The notes beneath the pieces are model-generated. The model was given only the letters and a program-made list of their open reading frames with translations. It was not told the DNA's origin and did not search any database. The position numbers were made by a program, and so were the translations under genes. Positions 1-10,159 of a DNA stretch of 64,000 nt are shown here, in pieces (within the stretch, counting starts at the first letter, position 1; each line of letters opens with the position of its first letter). Source of the DNA: Helicostylum pulchrum (lineage: Eukaryota; Mucoromycota; Mucoromycetes; Mucorales; Mucoraceae); assembly GCA_025677825.1 (NCBI GenBank), contig JAIXMO010000021.1:1-64000 (forward strand), written 5' to 3'.

Positions 1-637
1 TATTGAAATTCCCATAAAATGGTCGTGGGATTACTTGATGGTAATCGAGCGGTATAAAAATAACTGGTACAGGCTTTCTTTCCCTGGAAGTATCAACTAA
101 TAAAACAATGGGTCTAAAAAAATACAGAATACATCCCGTTTTCCTTGTCGCACACAAGTTTCTTGGAAACCACAGGGTTTTTTATAACGAAACACCTTAA
201 ATGTTTATATAATAAATTCTGATCTCATTGGTTAAACAAAACAGCATTTTTGCATGTTTTAAACCTCTATTCTAAACATAAAACCTCTATTCTAAACGTA
301 AAACATATAGGTTTTTATATTAACACGAGACGTGTACAAAAAGAAAGAATGAAAAAATACTATCCTTCCTGGATCAATAAAACCATTTACCCAAAAAAAA
401 ACATGTTTCCCCGCTCATTGTACCCATCTAGTATTAGTCAGATCAGAATTGTATTTGCCAACCCTTTTAAATTTTCCCCTGAATGTAACCCTTTTCTTTT
501 TCTTTCTGTCCCGTCTCTTCCTTTCTGACATCCCAAAACACTTCCCTCACTCTATTCGATCAAATGAGGAAAATATATATCAATACTTCTCGTAATACAC
601 ACATCTGTTGTATAAAAAAAAACCTTGTTTCAACTCA

Positions 638-645
638 TATAAATA
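638..645 (+). promoter_or_regulatory. TATA box of the GH3 gene
   Basis: TATAAATA lies about 52-59 nt before the GH3 start codon at 697 and is followed by A-rich and pyrimidine-rich leader sequence. Assigned by position and motif only. Confidence 0.45.
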
Positions 646-696
646 TACCCGAAAAAAAAAGAACTCTTTTTCTCAGTATAAAGCAAACCCTCAAAT

Positions 697-2912
697 ATGC
701 ATATTCCATCTTTATCTACTACAGCTTTTACGCTTCTATTTTCCACATTGGCCTCTGCCAAAGTCGTGACTCTCTCCTGGGAAGAAGCCTATTCCAAGGC
801 GCAAGTACTTGTGGGTCAAATGTCTCTTGAGCAAAAAGTGACTATTACAACAGGTACAGGCTGGGGAGGAATATGTTCTGGCAACACCAACGGTACCAGC
901 AGTCCCGACTTCCCATCACTCTGCCTTCAAGATTCCCCTATTGGTGTACGCGACACCTACAATGTCACCTCAGGTGTTTCAGCTATTAACGCCGCGGCCT
1001 CATTTGACAAGCAAGCCATCCGAGCCCGCGGAGACTACATGGGTAAAGAATTCCGCGGTAAAGGTGTTCATATCCAACTTGGTCCTGCCATGAACTTTAT
1101 GCGCTCACCACTGGGAGGTCGTGCCTGGGAATCTGGAGGAGAAGATCCTTACCTTATGGGTGTCTTATCTGCCGAAACTGTGAAAGGAGTTCAAGACAAC
1201 GGTGTTATCTGTTCCGTCAAACATTTCCTTTTAAACGAGCAAGAGCTTAACCGTATGAACAGTTCTACCGAAGCAGATTCAAGAACCATGCATGAAATAT
1301 ATCTTTGGCCTTTTGCAAGATCTGTAGAAGCTGGTGTGGGCTCAGTCATGTGTTCTTATAACGAAATCGATGGTACCTATGCATGTGAAAACGATCACAT
1401 GTTAAACACTGTCTTAAAGGGAGAGCTCGGGTTTAAGGGCTTTGTGATGTCTGATTGGGGCGCTACTCATTCTACTGTTGCGTCCGCAAATGGCGGTCTT
1501 GATATGACTATGCCTACACCTGAATTATTTGGTAAGAACTTGACCGACGCAGTGAACGCCAACAAGGTCTCTGAAGAGCGTGCTACTGATATGGCTATAC
1601 GTATTGTTGCTGCTTGGTACAAGATGAGACAAGATACTGATTTCCCTGCCGTCGCTATCAATTCTGCTCATCAAGATCAAGCTCCTTATGTCAATGTCCA
1701 AGAAGACCATCATAAACTTGTTCGTGAAATGGGCGCTGCCTCTAACGTGCTTCTCAAGAACGTCAAGAACACACTCCCTATTAACCCCAAAGAACTTAAA
1801 AAGGTTGCTATTATTGGTTCTGATTCGGCTGTAGATCCCAAGGCATTCAACTGCGATATGCATGCTTGTACCAACACTCATTTAGCTCAAGGCTGGGGTT
1901 CTGGCACTGTTTCATTCCCTTATTTGGTTGATCCTCTTACAGGTCTTAAAAACACCTTTGGGGAAGGCGTTGAGGTTAGATCCTCTTTAAGTGATTGGGA
2001 TCTTGAAGCTGCTGCTGAAGCTGCTAAGGATGCTGATTATGCTTTTGTATTTGCTAATGCTAACGCTGGAGAAGAGATTCGATTTATCGGTGATACTGCC
2101 GGTGATCGTAACAATTTGTCTTTATGGAACAATGGTGATAACTTGGTAAGCATTTTTTTTTACATTAAAAAGTTTTAAAGTATTTACCCTTTTTGTATTT
2201 ATAGATTAAAGCAGTTGCAGATGCTAATAAAAATACAATTGTTGTTATCCACTCTGTTGGTCCCGTTCTTATGCCTTGGATCGGTCACCGCAACATCAAA
2301 GCCATTCTCTGGCCTGGTCTCGCCGGTCAAGAATCTGGCAACTCACTTGCAGATATTGTCACTGGTAAAGTCAACCCATCCGGTCGTCTCCCATACACCA
2401 TTGCCAAAAAAGAACAAGATTACAGTGCTGGTATCAGTAAAGAAGCCGTTATTGTTTACGAGGAAAAGTTACTTATGGGATACAAGTGGTTTGACCACGC
2501 CAAGATTGAACCTTTGTTTCCTTTTGGCTATGGTCTATCGTATACCAAGTTTAACTACAGCAAGTTGAAGGTGAAGGCTAAGGCATCTGTAGATAAGGAT
2601 AATAAGAAGAATGCTATTGTTGAAGCTTCTATTTCTATTAGAAACGGTGGACCCGTTGAAGGTGCAGAAATTGTTCAAGCGTATCTTTCTTTCCCTAAAA
2701 GTGCTGGTTCACCTCCTAAACAACTTCGTGGATTTGAAAAGATCTTTTTGAAAAAAGGCGAGAGAGGAACTGTTGATTTTAAGCTTGAAAAGACCGAACT
2801 TAGTATCTGGGATACTAAAACTAAATCTTGGATTATTCCTTCTGGTAAATTTAAACTTCATATTGGCGCTTCCAGTCGTGATATCCGTAAGGTTGCTAAA
2901 TTTACACTCTAA
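697..2912 (+). CDS. Secreted GH3 beta-glucosidase
   Basis: A glycoside hydrolase family 3 enzyme that releases glucose from beta-linked gluco-oligosaccharides outside the cell. There are two exons, 697-2145 and 2205-2912, with a 59-nt GT-AG phase-0 intron, giving about 718 residues. The N-terminus is a signal peptide ending near Ala-Ser-Ala (residues 1-22). The family nucleophile motif MSDWGATHS is present with Asp253. The (alpha/beta)6-sandwich domain follows, and the C-terminal 100 residues form a fibronectin-III-like domain (PPKQLRGFEKIFL). Length fits the compact GH3 class without long extra loops. Unspliced, the frame stops just past the donor, so the intron is needed. It is convergent with the G-alpha gene downstream. 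The exact substrate (cellobiose or another glucoside) cannot be told from the sequence. Confidence 0.93.
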
Positions 2913-3066
2913 ATTTTTTCTTTTAATACTGTACCATAATCCCAAACATTTTTTTTTAAAAAAAATACTTGATTTTTTTATTACTATTTGAAAATAGACA
3001 TTTTTTTTTCTTTAAAATAAATTAACTATACACGAAATATACGAAGGAGGGGTAAAAAGAGAATAT

Positions 3067-4420
3067 TTATAGCATCAAGGTATTAATATTTTCATTCAAT
3101 ATAATATCAGAAACAGAGACCATGACGTGTTCCAGTAATTTAGTATCTGTTGCATCTGTATTATGCGTATATACACTTTTACTCGGATTATGATTTAAGC
3201 GTCGAAATCGTTTTCTAAAATAATCACTTGTTTCTTCAAAATTTGAGTTATTGCCTTTGAAATCAGGAAAGTATTTCGATACAGGAGAAGTCAGAATCTT
3301 TTCTTTGAAAATATCAATCTTGTTTAGAAATAAAATCATGGAAGTATTGACAAACCAAGGAGAATTACAAATGGTATCAAACAGCATTAATCCTTCGTGC
3401 ATCTAATAGTGGTAAAGATTAGTATTTATATACATGTATACATTAAAAGTTGCGTTACTTGCTTGGTTGGAATCTCTATCTTCTATTAAACATTGGTCAT
3501 ATCCACTAATTGCAACAACAAATAAAATTGCAGTTACATTTTCAAAGCAATGAATCCACTTTTTCCGTTCACTTCTTTGACCTCCCACATCAAACATACG
3601 ATACGTTAAAGGCCCTATATGAAATATAGTTTCAACAATACCCGTTGTTTTTGCTCTGCACCGGATAATATCTTGATCGGAAGGCATATACCCAGGTTCC
3701 CAAAACTTATCCAACTGCTCAAAGAAACTACACGCAAAAAAAAAAAAAAAAAAAAAAAAAGTAAAATAAATAAAAAATAACGATAATAAAAAAAGAAAAA
3801 CATATTTTACTAGGATGCATTGTCGTGTAACGCAAACATATTTCCTTTTTGTTTCGCAGCCTGTATACCACTATCATTCCATAACAATTTTAAAGGTTCC
3901 AGATATTTACTTGGGTATGGTTCATTTCTTTTTATAGGCTCAACATTTTGAAACAATGGAATATACTCCTATTTAAAACTTATGAGCCCTTTCTAAAGTA
4001 CGAATAATAACCAAAAATAAAAAAAATAACTTACATTATAATTCTCATGCTGTAAAGGTATGTTTAATTGTTCGATAATTTCCAATAATATTTGCATAGC
4101 CACTGTGATATTTGAAAATACAATTACTCGAAAACTTTCTCGTTCACTGGCGTCAAACCCAGAAGCATGAATTAACCTCATTTGCTTTATTACAGTTGAC
4201 TTTCCACTTTCACCATTACCTTTTTTTTTTAATTACTGTAAGTACTTTTTTTTATCGAGTATATATGTTTATGGTTTTTATATATACCTAAGAGTAATAA
4301 TTTGACTTCACTCCGCAACTTCTTTTCGTCTGCTTTAATTTGTCTTTCAATTGCTTTATTGGTGTGCATATCTGGGTTTTGACCTTCTAATTTACTCCCA
4401 CTATTAATGCAGTTACCCAT
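3067..4420 (-). CDS. Heterotrimeric G-protein alpha subunit
   Basis: A membrane-anchored GTPase that relays signals from seven-helix receptors. There are five exons on the minus strand: 4420-4288, 4219-4035, 3968-3811, 3727-3463 and 3402-3067, giving 358 residues, the normal family length. The start MGNCINS is a myristoylation (Gly2) and palmitoylation (Cys4) signal. Switch I has RAKTTG with Arg183, and switch II has [12 protein letters not shown] with catalytic Gln209. The guanine motif is NKID. Odd points: the P-loop reads GNGESGKST instead of the usual GAGESGKST, the TCAT motif reads TDAT, and the C-terminus NTLML lacks the Cys that pertussis toxin modifies. The last intron (3403-3462) uses a GC donor. 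No alternative join keeps the frame. It is divergent from the gene starting at 4640. Confidence 0.93.
3736..3761 (+). repeat. A26 homopolymer in a G-alpha intron
   Basis: A run of 26 A on the plus strand lies inside intron 3728-3810 of the G-alpha gene. It reads as poly-T a few bases before the acceptor, so it forms an extreme polypyrimidine tract. Its length is likely variable. Confidence 0.9.
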
Positions 4421-4639
4421 TTGTCTTTTTTTCTTTTTTTTTCTTCTTCTAATGCTGAATGAGATAAAACAAAAAGTGAAAAGAGGGAATTTTTGTCGTT
4501 TCATGCAAAACCCGCATATCGCGGAATTATTACATCCCAAAAAAAAAATAAAAAAAAAGCTCTAAGCCACTATATACATATTTAAATGTTTTTATTTATT
4601 TTTTTACAACCCCGGGTTTCAATCGTCCTTTGTGTTGCA

Positions 4640-7195
4640 ATGTCTACATTACTTCCATTAACTAAACAAGTCTTTCAAAAGGCCCGACCATTAGCTGCAC
4701 AGAGACTTGTTTCAACAACAGCAGAGACGTTAAAATCCAAGAGTAAACGACTTGTATTTGATAGTCGTTCCCCTTCTTTACAGGATTTCTTAGCTCAACG
4801 TCAAGTGCCTTTAAAGCCTGTTGAGGGTAGCTTGGCTCGTCCTGACCAAGTACCGTATCTTCAATCTCAAACTCAACTTTTAGGCAAAGGAAAAAAATTC
4901 TATATAGAAGTATATGGCTGTCAGGTACCAAAAAATTTTGTGTTTCCGAAACCCTCTTTTTTTTTTTTTTTTTGACAGCTTTTTTTTTAAAAAAAATGTG
5001 TATAGATGAACGTAAATGATACCGAGATTTTAAATTCAATTATGACAAAGACTGGATACGTGCGTACAGATAATTTAGATGAAGCTCACGTTGTATTCCT
5101 TGTCACTGTAAGTTTTTTTTTTCTTAAACCAAAAAAAAACAATATCCCATTCTAAAAAAAATACCATTCTTTTTTATTAGTGTGCAATTCGAGATAATGC
5201 AGAAGTTAGAATTTGGGAACGTCTCAAGTATTTGCGTCACTATAAGACCAAGATTAACTTCGATAGCCCACCTATTGTCGGTGTATTAGGCGTAAGTAAG
5301 CAACAACAAAAAAATAGAAATCAAAGAACAAGAAATTCATGCAAAAAAAAATATTTCTAGTGTATGGCAGAACGTCTAAAGACCAAATTGCTCGAACAAG
5401 ACCGACTCGTCGACATTGTATGCGGACCTGACGGTTACCGCTCTATCCCTCATTTAATTTCTTTAGCCGAAGACGAATATGACGGTGGTGTCGCTAACGT
5501 GATGCTTTCTGCCGACGAAACCTACGCCGATGTGATGCCAATGCGACTTGATACCAACAGTGTATCCGGTTGGGTTTCCATCATGCGAGGATGTAACAAC
5601 ATGTGTAGTTTTTGTATCGTACCTTTCACTAGAGGAAACGAAAGAAGTCGACCTATCGATACCATTTTGGATGAAGTAAGGTATTTAAACGATCAAGGTG
5701 TAAAAGAGGTAACTGTACTTGGACAAAATGTCAATTGTAAGTTAATATATACATATATACACATAAAAAAGAGGGATGGTTTATTAAATGCGATCTGTAT
5801 AGCTTATAGAGATGAATCCGAATCAAAGCACTTTATGTCTGGTAACAATTTGGGTGCTGATCTTAGTAACTCGGGATTCAAGACAATTTATAAACGTAAG
5901 GAAGGCGGTAGAAGATTTACAGAGCTTTTAGATAAAGTCAGTTTAATTAACCCAGAGGTAAAAAAAAAAAAAAGCAAAACCAAAGAGAAAAAAATAATAT
6001 ATATCACCAACACCCAAAAAAAATTACTAGATGCGTATTAGATTTACTTCACCTCATCCAAAAGATTTCCCCACAGACTTATTACACTTGATCGCATCAC
6101 GTCCTAACCTTTGTAACTCAATCCATATGCCAATTCAATCCGGAAGCAACACAGTATTAGAAAGAATGCGTCGCGGATACACACGAGAAGCCTACTTGGA
6201 CCTCGTAGAAGAGATGCGTCGAATTATTCCCGATGTTTGGATCAGTAGTGATTTTATTACCGGTTTCTGCGGCGAGACCGAGACCGAGCACAAGGACACT
6301 GTGAGTTTAATGGAACAAGTCAAATACGACACGGCATTTATGTTTGCCTACAGCATGAGAGAAAAGACACACGCACATCGTCGCTACCAAGACGACGTAC
6401 TTGAATCCGACAAATCGCGTCGACTTCAAGAGATCGTGACGACATTCCATAAGCAAGCGGCTATCAAAAACCAAACCTTGATTGGTTCCAAACAACTGGT
6501 TCTTATCGATTCCGAACGTCTCAAAACCAAATACGGCGTGGAGACCAAGGTCAGTGGTAAATCAGATGGAGGTCATAAAGTATTTATTCAACAAACCGAA
6601 GCCGAAACTCTTAAAAAGGGAGATTATGTCGAGGTAGAGATTAAACATGCTACCAGTGCTAGTTTGACTGGTACATCCTTAGGTCGTAGTAGTATCTTAC
6701 AGTTCTCACAAAAAAGGTCTTATTCTACTACTACAGCTCGACGCGATGAAGGGAGACATCTCTATCGCACGTTTTTAAAAGCAGGTGAAGCTGCTGTTAC
6801 CACTACACCGCATAGTAAACGAAACATGAAATCTTTAATACGTAAAGGATTTACAAACAGTGTGTTTTTATGTGACCCTAATATCCATACCAAAGCTCAA
6901 AACACACTTGAGCTATTGCATATTGCTGCTGTTCGTAAAGGCTTAGAACGTGATATTGTAAATAATATTTGTGAATTAAAATACGAACAAGAAAAATACG
7001 ATAGAAGGTAAAAAAAATATATATATACTCATTAGAGAAACATAATAAACCCACTTTTTTGTTGTTGTTGCTAGACCTCCATTTTACAATCGAAATTTAT
7101 CTCCTCAACTTAAAGAGATCCATTCTACTTCTAGAAAAGAAATTGAGCTTACAATAGACATGTTAAACAAGGAGCTCCACTTGTGCTTATTATAA
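4640..7195 (+). CDS. CDK5RAP1-type tRNA methylthiotransferase with C-terminal LYR-like domain
   Basis: A radical-SAM enzyme of the MiaB/CDK5RAP1 family, which adds methylthio groups to isopentenyl-A37 of (mitochondrial) tRNAs. There are seven exons: 4640-4924, 5006-5107, 5181-5291, 5361-5736, 5803-5957, 6031-7007 and 7075-7195, giving 708 residues. The basic, Ser-rich N-terminus looks like a mitochondrial presequence. The UPF0004 domain has Cys94, Cys130 and Cys167. The radical-SAM cluster is C244-x3-C248-x2-C251, and a TRAM domain ends near residue 560. About 150 further residues follow in the same long exon: a stretch resembling a second presequence ([10 protein letters not shown], 572-581), then LYR at 587-589 in a helical domain resembling fungal DUF1763/LYR proteins. 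The ATG at 4640 is preferred over the in-frame ATG at 4586 because the leader before 4640 is poor coding sequence. The methylthiotransferase assignment is firm; the C-terminal identity is inferred. Confidence 0.9.
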
Positions 7196-7305
7196 AAAAA
7201 AAATCTCCCCATCCACATAATTTAGATTACGTTAATAAACAAAGAGATGAAACTCCCCATTGTAACCTTCGACATCAATTCATAAACAATCGATTATATT
7301 GACAC

Positions 7306-7315
7306 TATATAAATA
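7306..7315 (+). promoter_or_regulatory. TATA box of the 82-residue gene
   Basis: TATATAAATA lies 58 nt before the ATG at 7373 and is followed by a CT-rich leader, the same layout as the GH3 promoter. Motif and position only. Confidence 0.4.
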
Positions 7316-7372
7316 AGAGTATTTTTTCTCTCCCCCTCCATTTTTATTTTATATATCAACTATAGTTTTATC

Positions 7373-7621
7373 ATGAATATAATTACAAGAGAATATGCCG
7401 CCTGTATGTTTTTAGCAATCCCCTTCGACCCTGAGAAAGCCTATGCTTTCTTGACGCGTATCGAAAACACGGGTGGTCTTGAACTATGTCACAGAAGATG
7501 TTACCCCAATGAACCCATGCTCCTGTCAAGTCTCAAAATCAATTGCGACCCCACAACGTATCAACTGTACCCGTCTATGAGATTACAACAACCTTATCAG
7601 AATATGTATACTTTAAACTAA
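7373..7621 (+). CDS. Small hypothetical protein, 82 residues
   Basis: A single-exon ORF that I do not recognise. Support for a real gene is a well-placed TATA box and CT-rich leader, together with codons ending in C at several positions, unlike the AT-rich flanks. The protein has four Cys and an HRRCYPNEP patch, no obvious membrane segment and no signal peptide. It lies between the methylthiotransferase and another very small gene of the same strand and promoter layout. It could be a short regulatory or secreted-independent peptide, or a chance ORF. Confidence 0.4.
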   Translation: MNIITREYAACMFLAIPFDPEKAYAFLTRIENTGGLELCHRRCYPNEPMLLSSLKINCDPTTYQLYPSMRLQQPYQNMYTLN

Positions 7622-7895
7622 TACTCAACTGTTTTTACGTAATCCTCAAAGGTTTAATAATAAACCAGAATTACCCTAACTAGCGTCTCTCAAATTCTAA
7701 ACCACCACCTTCAATAAAAATAAAAAATAAAAATAGATCGCTTTAGATAACGGACTTAATCTTACATGAAATGATATCATTATAAAGTACATATGCGTCA
7801 CGAATAAGAGAATGTAGTAATTGAAATTAGTGTTATTATCTGATTTAGGTACACTAGGTTAAGCAATGATGCACTTTATCACTCTAAGAGTACAT

Positions 7896-7903
7896 TATAA
7901 AAA
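7896..7903 (+). promoter_or_regulatory. TATA box of the 62-residue gene
   Basis: TATAAAAA lies about 57 nt before the ATG at 7960, followed by a pyrimidine-rich leader ending in an A run directly before the start codon. Confidence 0.4.
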
Positions 7904-7959
7904 CCCACGTTTTTTTTATATACATATCAATCTCCTTTCTGTCTTTTTGTTTAAAAAAA

Positions 7960-8208
7960 ATGGAAAAAGAACCCAAACAAAAATATACTTTTAACAGTGT
8001 AATGAAACAACCATGGAGCTACGCTAATTTTCATTACAAGAAACCAAAGAGTAATATTATTTGCGTTAAAAACTTGCCTTATAAACCAGAGGTACCAAAA
8101 GATATGTATTTACAACGAGCCATCGGTAAATATATGTATATACTAGTTTAAAGATCTTTTTTTTTAATCGTATATTTTTTTATAGATCAAATATTCATGC
8201 CTACTTAA
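7960..8208 (+). CDS. Small hypothetical protein, 62 residues, two exons
   Basis: Not recognised. Exon 1 is 7960-8125 and exon 2 is 8186-8208, separated by a 60-nt intron with GTAAATAT donor and TATAG acceptor. Intron length and borders match the other genes here, which supports expression. The spliced product is basic and rich in Lys, Tyr and Pro, with KxxKxKYTF at the start and the tail DQIFMPT. Without splicing the ORF would end at 8151 with a nearly equal length, so the intron is not strictly proven. A TATA box lies about 57 nt upstream. Confidence 0.4.
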
Positions 8209-8319
8209 AAAATACATATACACTAACTATAGAAAGAAGAGAATAAAAAAATGTATATTTGTATCACACCCCTATCATCCCTTTTTCTCCACACATTTTT
8301 ATTTTATATAATTTATTAT

Positions 8320-9810
8320 TTAACCAGCTATAGAAGAAGCAGCAGGAGCATTAGGAGGCCACTGAAATTTGGAATCCCGTAACTTTGAAACACTTGCTTG
8401 TCTCTGTTTTACTTTCTTTGTATCGATTAAGCTTTGCAATTCCGCCTGTTGACCTTGCTTCATGACTGTTATTTGTTCCTTATACGACTGTTGTAAGGTA
8501 GCTACTTGCATTGAGTGATTATGCTGCGACTGCTCAAACTCGACTAGAATTTGGTCCAACTCATCATCTACCGTCGTTTTCGCTTGTGTCTCTGCCGTCT
8601 TTAATCTCTTTTTTAAAGCCGTCATATCGTTTTGATGCTGTAACTGTAATTTTTTCAAGCTATGTAATTGTTCTTGCTCCAACGTCTTTGTGGCGTTATC
8701 ATGACTGATTTTTAGCTGCTTTAATGATTTTTGTTGCTGTAAAAGTGCGTGGTCTTTTTCTGCGATTACTTTTGCGTGTGATTCGAGGATGGTTTCATGC
8801 TTCTGTTTTTGTGTCTGCGAGGGAGGGGGGGGGGGGGACAAAAAGATTATTAAAAATTACTTTTTTATAATAAAAGGGTTTTGCTATTATACCTCAAGTT
8901 GCTGGTTGAGTTCGTCAAGTCTTTGTATTAATAAACGATCATTTTCCAAGTCCATAGTTAACCTGTTCAACCTCTTTTGATTGTCTTGATCCTTTGAAGA
9001 CTGTTTTGGTTTTCTATCTCTTCTATTTAACTGTGCACGAAGTTCAGCTAATTCGTCTTCTTTTTCTGTTAAACGATCGACTGCAATTTTATTCTATATA
9101 CAACAAATATACAAGTTAGGTTTTTTTCCCCTTACTTTTTATCAAAATCAAAAATATATTCCTTACGGTTTCTTTCAACTCTTCCAATTGTGAATTGACT
9201 TGTTGTAAAGCAGGTCTAACCAACTCTGCCCGTTCAGTCTCCCACTGACCCTTTAACTCCTCCAACTGGCACTGTTTTTCCTGCAACAACCTATCTTTTT
9301 CCTGCAACTCCAAATGAATTTGATTATCCTGCTCACAATCAATATTTAACCTATCCATCAACTCTTGTATCTGTAGATTTCTTTCTTCTAGCAACTTTTC
9401 CAGTTCTTGAGATCGTGTCTCGGTGGGATCAGATACAGATAACGATTTAATACTGACTTCTTTTCGAAGTTGGTCTAATTCAGCTGCTTGTTTAGAGATA
9501 ATATCTACATGCTCCTGGTTCTATTATAAAATTTATAAAAAAGGGGACAATATAAATAAAAGATCTTGGATTGTATATATAAAAGAATAAAGCTTGCCTT
9601 GGATTTTAAATCATTATACTCTTGTTTTATTTGTGCAATAACAGATTGATGACTTGTCATACTAGCTGCTCTGCTGGGTGCTCGACTACTAGGTACTCGA
9701 CTACTAGGTACTCGACTAGGAATAGACTCCACTACGGATTTATCATGAATGATACTTCTGCTAGCTGTACTATTTGGTTTCTTTCGTGCTCCTAGACAAG
9801 GCATAATCAT
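8320..9810 (-). CDS. Coiled-coil protein, about 420 residues
   Basis: Four exons on the minus strand: 9810-9598, 9520-9167, 9093-8893 and 8814-8320. The N-terminal 60 residues are Ser/Arg-rich with a short repeat (RVPSS, RVPSS, RAPS). From about residue 55 to 400 the protein is almost continuous heptad-type coiled coil rich in Glu, Gln, Leu and Lys. A Pro/Ala-rich tail ends it. This suggests a structural or tethering role (cytoskeleton, vesicle or spindle scaffold), but no family can be named. Intron 9521-9597 uses a GC donor (AAG|GCAAGC). The last intron carries a run of C before its acceptor as the polypyrimidine tract. An ATG two codons downstream (9804) could also serve as start. Confidence 0.75.
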
Positions 9811-10159
9811 GAAAAAATATATATATATGTACGCAAGAAAAGAGGGAACAACAACAAATATCTAAAAAGGATTACTTTATATATAATATATATAAATATA
9901 TAACGGAGAATAGAGGAGAAAGAGAGAAAGTTCTCTCGCTCTCCCCCTAATGAGGGAAAATGTTGTCATCTCCTTTTTATATATATTCCATCCCCTTTTT
10001 TTAAAAATCTTTTTTTGTTTTACTTTTTTTTTATTATTATCATTACTTTTTCCGCAGCTTCACTATCTTCCACCCCTCGTTCTATCCTTTATACATTGGG
10101 TGTTACACTTTAAAGAAGGGAGAGAGAGAAAAGGAAACCTTCTTTTTTTTTTTAGGTCT

